Under the pieces are notes generated by a model. The model was not told the DNA's origin, did not search any database, and was given only the letters and a program-made list of their open reading frames with translations. From the NCBI GenBank assembly GCA_016191795.1, contig JACPVK010000469.1:1-6854 (forward strand): a DNA stretch of 6,854 nucleotides. The letters are read 5' to 3'. Positions 5,547 through 6,854 of the stretch are shown piece by piece (the first letter of the stretch is position 1; the number at the start of each line of letters is the position of its first letter). A program made the translations under genes and the position numbers. This DNA comes from Gammaproteobacteria bacterium (GTDB lineage Bacteria > Pseudomonadota > Gammaproteobacteria > SZUA-229).

Positions 5547-6563
5547 ATGAGACGCCATCATAAAATGAAAAATATCGCAATCATCGGTGGCGGCTTAAGC
5601 GGGCTGTGTGCAGCGCACACGCTTCAAAACACCTGCCACGTTATGCTGTTTGAAGCGCGCGATCGCCTCGGTGGCCGGATACACACAGTTCAAGGGCTGG
5701 ATTTAGGTCCAAGCTGGATATGGCCACACCAGCACCGCATTATCGATCTCATTGATTCGCTTGATCTGGAAATATTCAGGCAATACGGCAAGGGCGACGC
5801 ACTCTATGAAACATCACAAACTGTTGAGCGTTTTACAGCACCCACTATGTTACCGTCAGCTAGAATCAAGGGTGGTATAGTTAATTTAGTCGATCGCCTG
5901 GCGGCTCGACTTACGACTACAAACATACATTTAAATGAGACTGTCAGTTGTGTACGCCAACATAATAACTGCATTGAACTGATCACTTCAAAACGTGAAT
6001 ATGTGTTTGATGAAGTTGTCGTGACGCTTCCTCCACGACTGGCGTTGCAAGACTTAACTTTTGAGCCACCTTTACCAACTGAGCTCCAGACTCAATTTGT
6101 TAATATTCCTACCTGGATGGGCAATTCCATCAAATGTGTTATCGAGTTTGAGTCGCCTTTCTGGCGTGAGATGGGATTAAGCGGTTTTTGTTTCAGCCAT
6201 GCAGGTCCCATAGGTGAAATGCATGATGCCTGCACACAGGATCGTTACGCATTATTCGGATTTGTCCGCTCGAATGTAAATATGGAAAATATTGAACACC
6301 TAGTGCGATCGCAGCTGAAAAATCTATTTGTCAATCAAACGACTAATATCATCGGATTTCATTATGTCGATTGGCGTGCAGAGCAATTCACCTCAGTGGA
6401 GGCCGATCAACTCCATTTCGATTCTCACCCTCAATACGGAATAGAAGCTGCTCATTTCGAAGGTAAGCTTCATTTTATAGGCACTGAAACCTCGTTTGAT
6501 GATGGTGGCTATCTGGAAGGGGCTATTGCTTCTGTGGAGCGATTAAAAGGAATTGGTGGGTAA
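5547..6563 (+). CDS. FAD-dependent amine oxidase, MAO-like (compact)
   Basis: A flavin monoamine-oxidase-family protein of 338 residues, or 332 if translation begins at the in-frame ATG at 5565, where the family-typical MKNIAIIGGG starts; each start has only a GAG-type ribosome site. FAD-binding signatures are the dinucleotide motif IIGGGLSG at 12-19, EARDRLGGRIHT at 37-48, DLGPSW at 52-57, VVVTLPP near 157-163, and the C-terminal GTE (312-314) with GGYLEGAIASVER at 320-332. NSIKCVIEFESPFW near 193-206 closely resembles the MAO-B segment with the active-site lysine (K296), here K196. The covalent-flavin cysteine of MAO is absent, so FAD is probably bound non-covalently. It is much shorter than MAO (about 500 aa). 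The substrate is unknown. A 219-base gap precedes it, with no clear promoter, and the next gene converges on it. Confidence 0.88.
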   Translation: MRRHHKMKNIAIIGGGLSGLCAAHTLQNTCHVMLFEARDRLGGRIHTVQGLDLGPSWIWPHQHRIIDLIDSLDLEIFRQYGKGDALYETSQTVERFTAPTMLPSARIKGGIVNLVDRLAARLTTTNIHLNETVSCVRQHNNCIELITSKREYVFDEVVVTLPPRLALQDLTFEPPLPTELQTQFVNIPTWMGNSIKCVIEFESPFWREMGLSGFCFSHAGPIGEMHDACTQDRYALFGFVRSNVNMENIEHLVRSQLKNLFVNQTTNIIGFHYVDWRAEQFTSVEADQLHFDSHPQYGIEAAHFEGKLHFIGTETSFDDGGYLEGAIASVERLKGIGG

Positions 6564-6594
6564 TGATTTTCGTGCATTCGCGGACAATCTATTT

Positions 6595-6854
6595 TCACTT
6601 GGCTTTTCGACTTCCTGTTACTTCAAATCTCAAGCCAGACAAGGGATTAAAAGCAATCACCCGAAATATAAGATTGCGCATAGGAACCTGACGCACTTTG
6701 CGTTTTTCCAGCAGACGCGGTATGAATGTCAGCATGGTTACGAGTCGTAATATAAATGACAAAATAAAAAGATTGTACAGTGCGCTGGTTAGCGTTAATT
6801 CATAACCAAACAAGCTGTAATGATCCGGCATGACAGTGCCGAGCCAGCCGCCAA
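6595..6854 (-). CDS. probable MFS transporter, C-terminal part (5' end beyond window)
   Basis: The last 85 codons of a minus-strand gene are visible, with a TGA stop at 6597-6595. The frame stays open to the window edge: residues GGWLGTV precede the methionine at 6831, so that methionine is internal. The visible part has a Gly-rich helix end (GGWLG), an aromatic-rich linker, a hydrophobic helix (about LYNLFILSFILRLVTMLTFIPRL), then a basic tail with LLEKRKVRQVP and FNPLSGLRF. A last membrane helix ending in a Pro-Arg/Glu-Arg boundary and followed by a basic cytoplasmic tail is typical of Major Facilitator Superfamily permeases. No substrate can be inferred. It converges with the amine-oxidase gene, 31 bases stop to stop, with no hairpin terminator between. 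Confidence 0.62.
   Translation of the reverse strand, partial: GGWLGTVMPDHYSLFGYELTLTSALYNLFILSFILRLVTMLTFIPRLLEKRKVRQVPMRNLIFRVIAFNPLSGLRFEVTGSRKAK

Noticed and set aside
6553..6750. Plus-strand 65-codon frame after the amine oxidase
   Set aside because: It overlaps the amine-oxidase stop and runs antisense to the transporter C-terminus; no recognisable domain.
6829..6831. Methionine codon at 6831 (minus strand) as the start of a 78-residue small membrane protein
   Set aside because: The frame is open to the window edge and the preceding GGWLG residues fit a transporter helix, so the methionine is internal.

Overview
The window looks like chromosomal DNA of a gammaproteobacterium, probably a free-living aerobe. 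The strongest evidence is the holB-pilZ-tatD block, whose order is well known from Pseudomonas and relatives, together with a PilZ that closely matches the Pseudomonas type IV pilus protein. The oxygen-dependent HemF implies aerobic haem synthesis. Base composition looks higher in holB than in hemF and the amine-oxidase gene, judged by eye from a few lines only. No species can be assigned.

Layout from left to right. A YohC-like Yip1-family inner-membrane protein lies on the minus strand (16-597). A 347-base non-coding divergent region follows (598-944). It holds a perfect 12-base palindrome overlapping a candidate promoter for the minus-strand gene, and a perfect 8-bp-arm dyad just before holB. 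Next come holB (DNA polymerase III delta prime) and pilZ, 3 bases apart, ended by a strong intrinsic terminator. tatD (metal-dependent hydrolase) follows without an obvious promoter. A second plus-strand group comprises a four-helix membrane protein, a membrane-anchored periplasmic protein whose start abuts the preceding stop, and hemF; its only visible promoter-like element is an extended -10 before the first gene. A REP-like GTAG-headed palindrome lies downstream of hemF. The window ends with a compact MAO-like FAD amine oxidase, convergent with the C-terminus of a probable MFS transporter that runs off the right edge.

The genes do not form one pathway. holB, pilZ and tatD are a conserved housekeeping neighbourhood (replication clamp loading, pilus biogenesis, nuclease/hydrolase). 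The two uncharacterised envelope proteins are probably co-transcribed with hemF, which is the most interesting association here. I found no CRISPR array, tRNA, rRNA, integrase, transposase or defence system. I saw no clear sign of an undescribed multi-gene system; the findings are local oddities worth checking.
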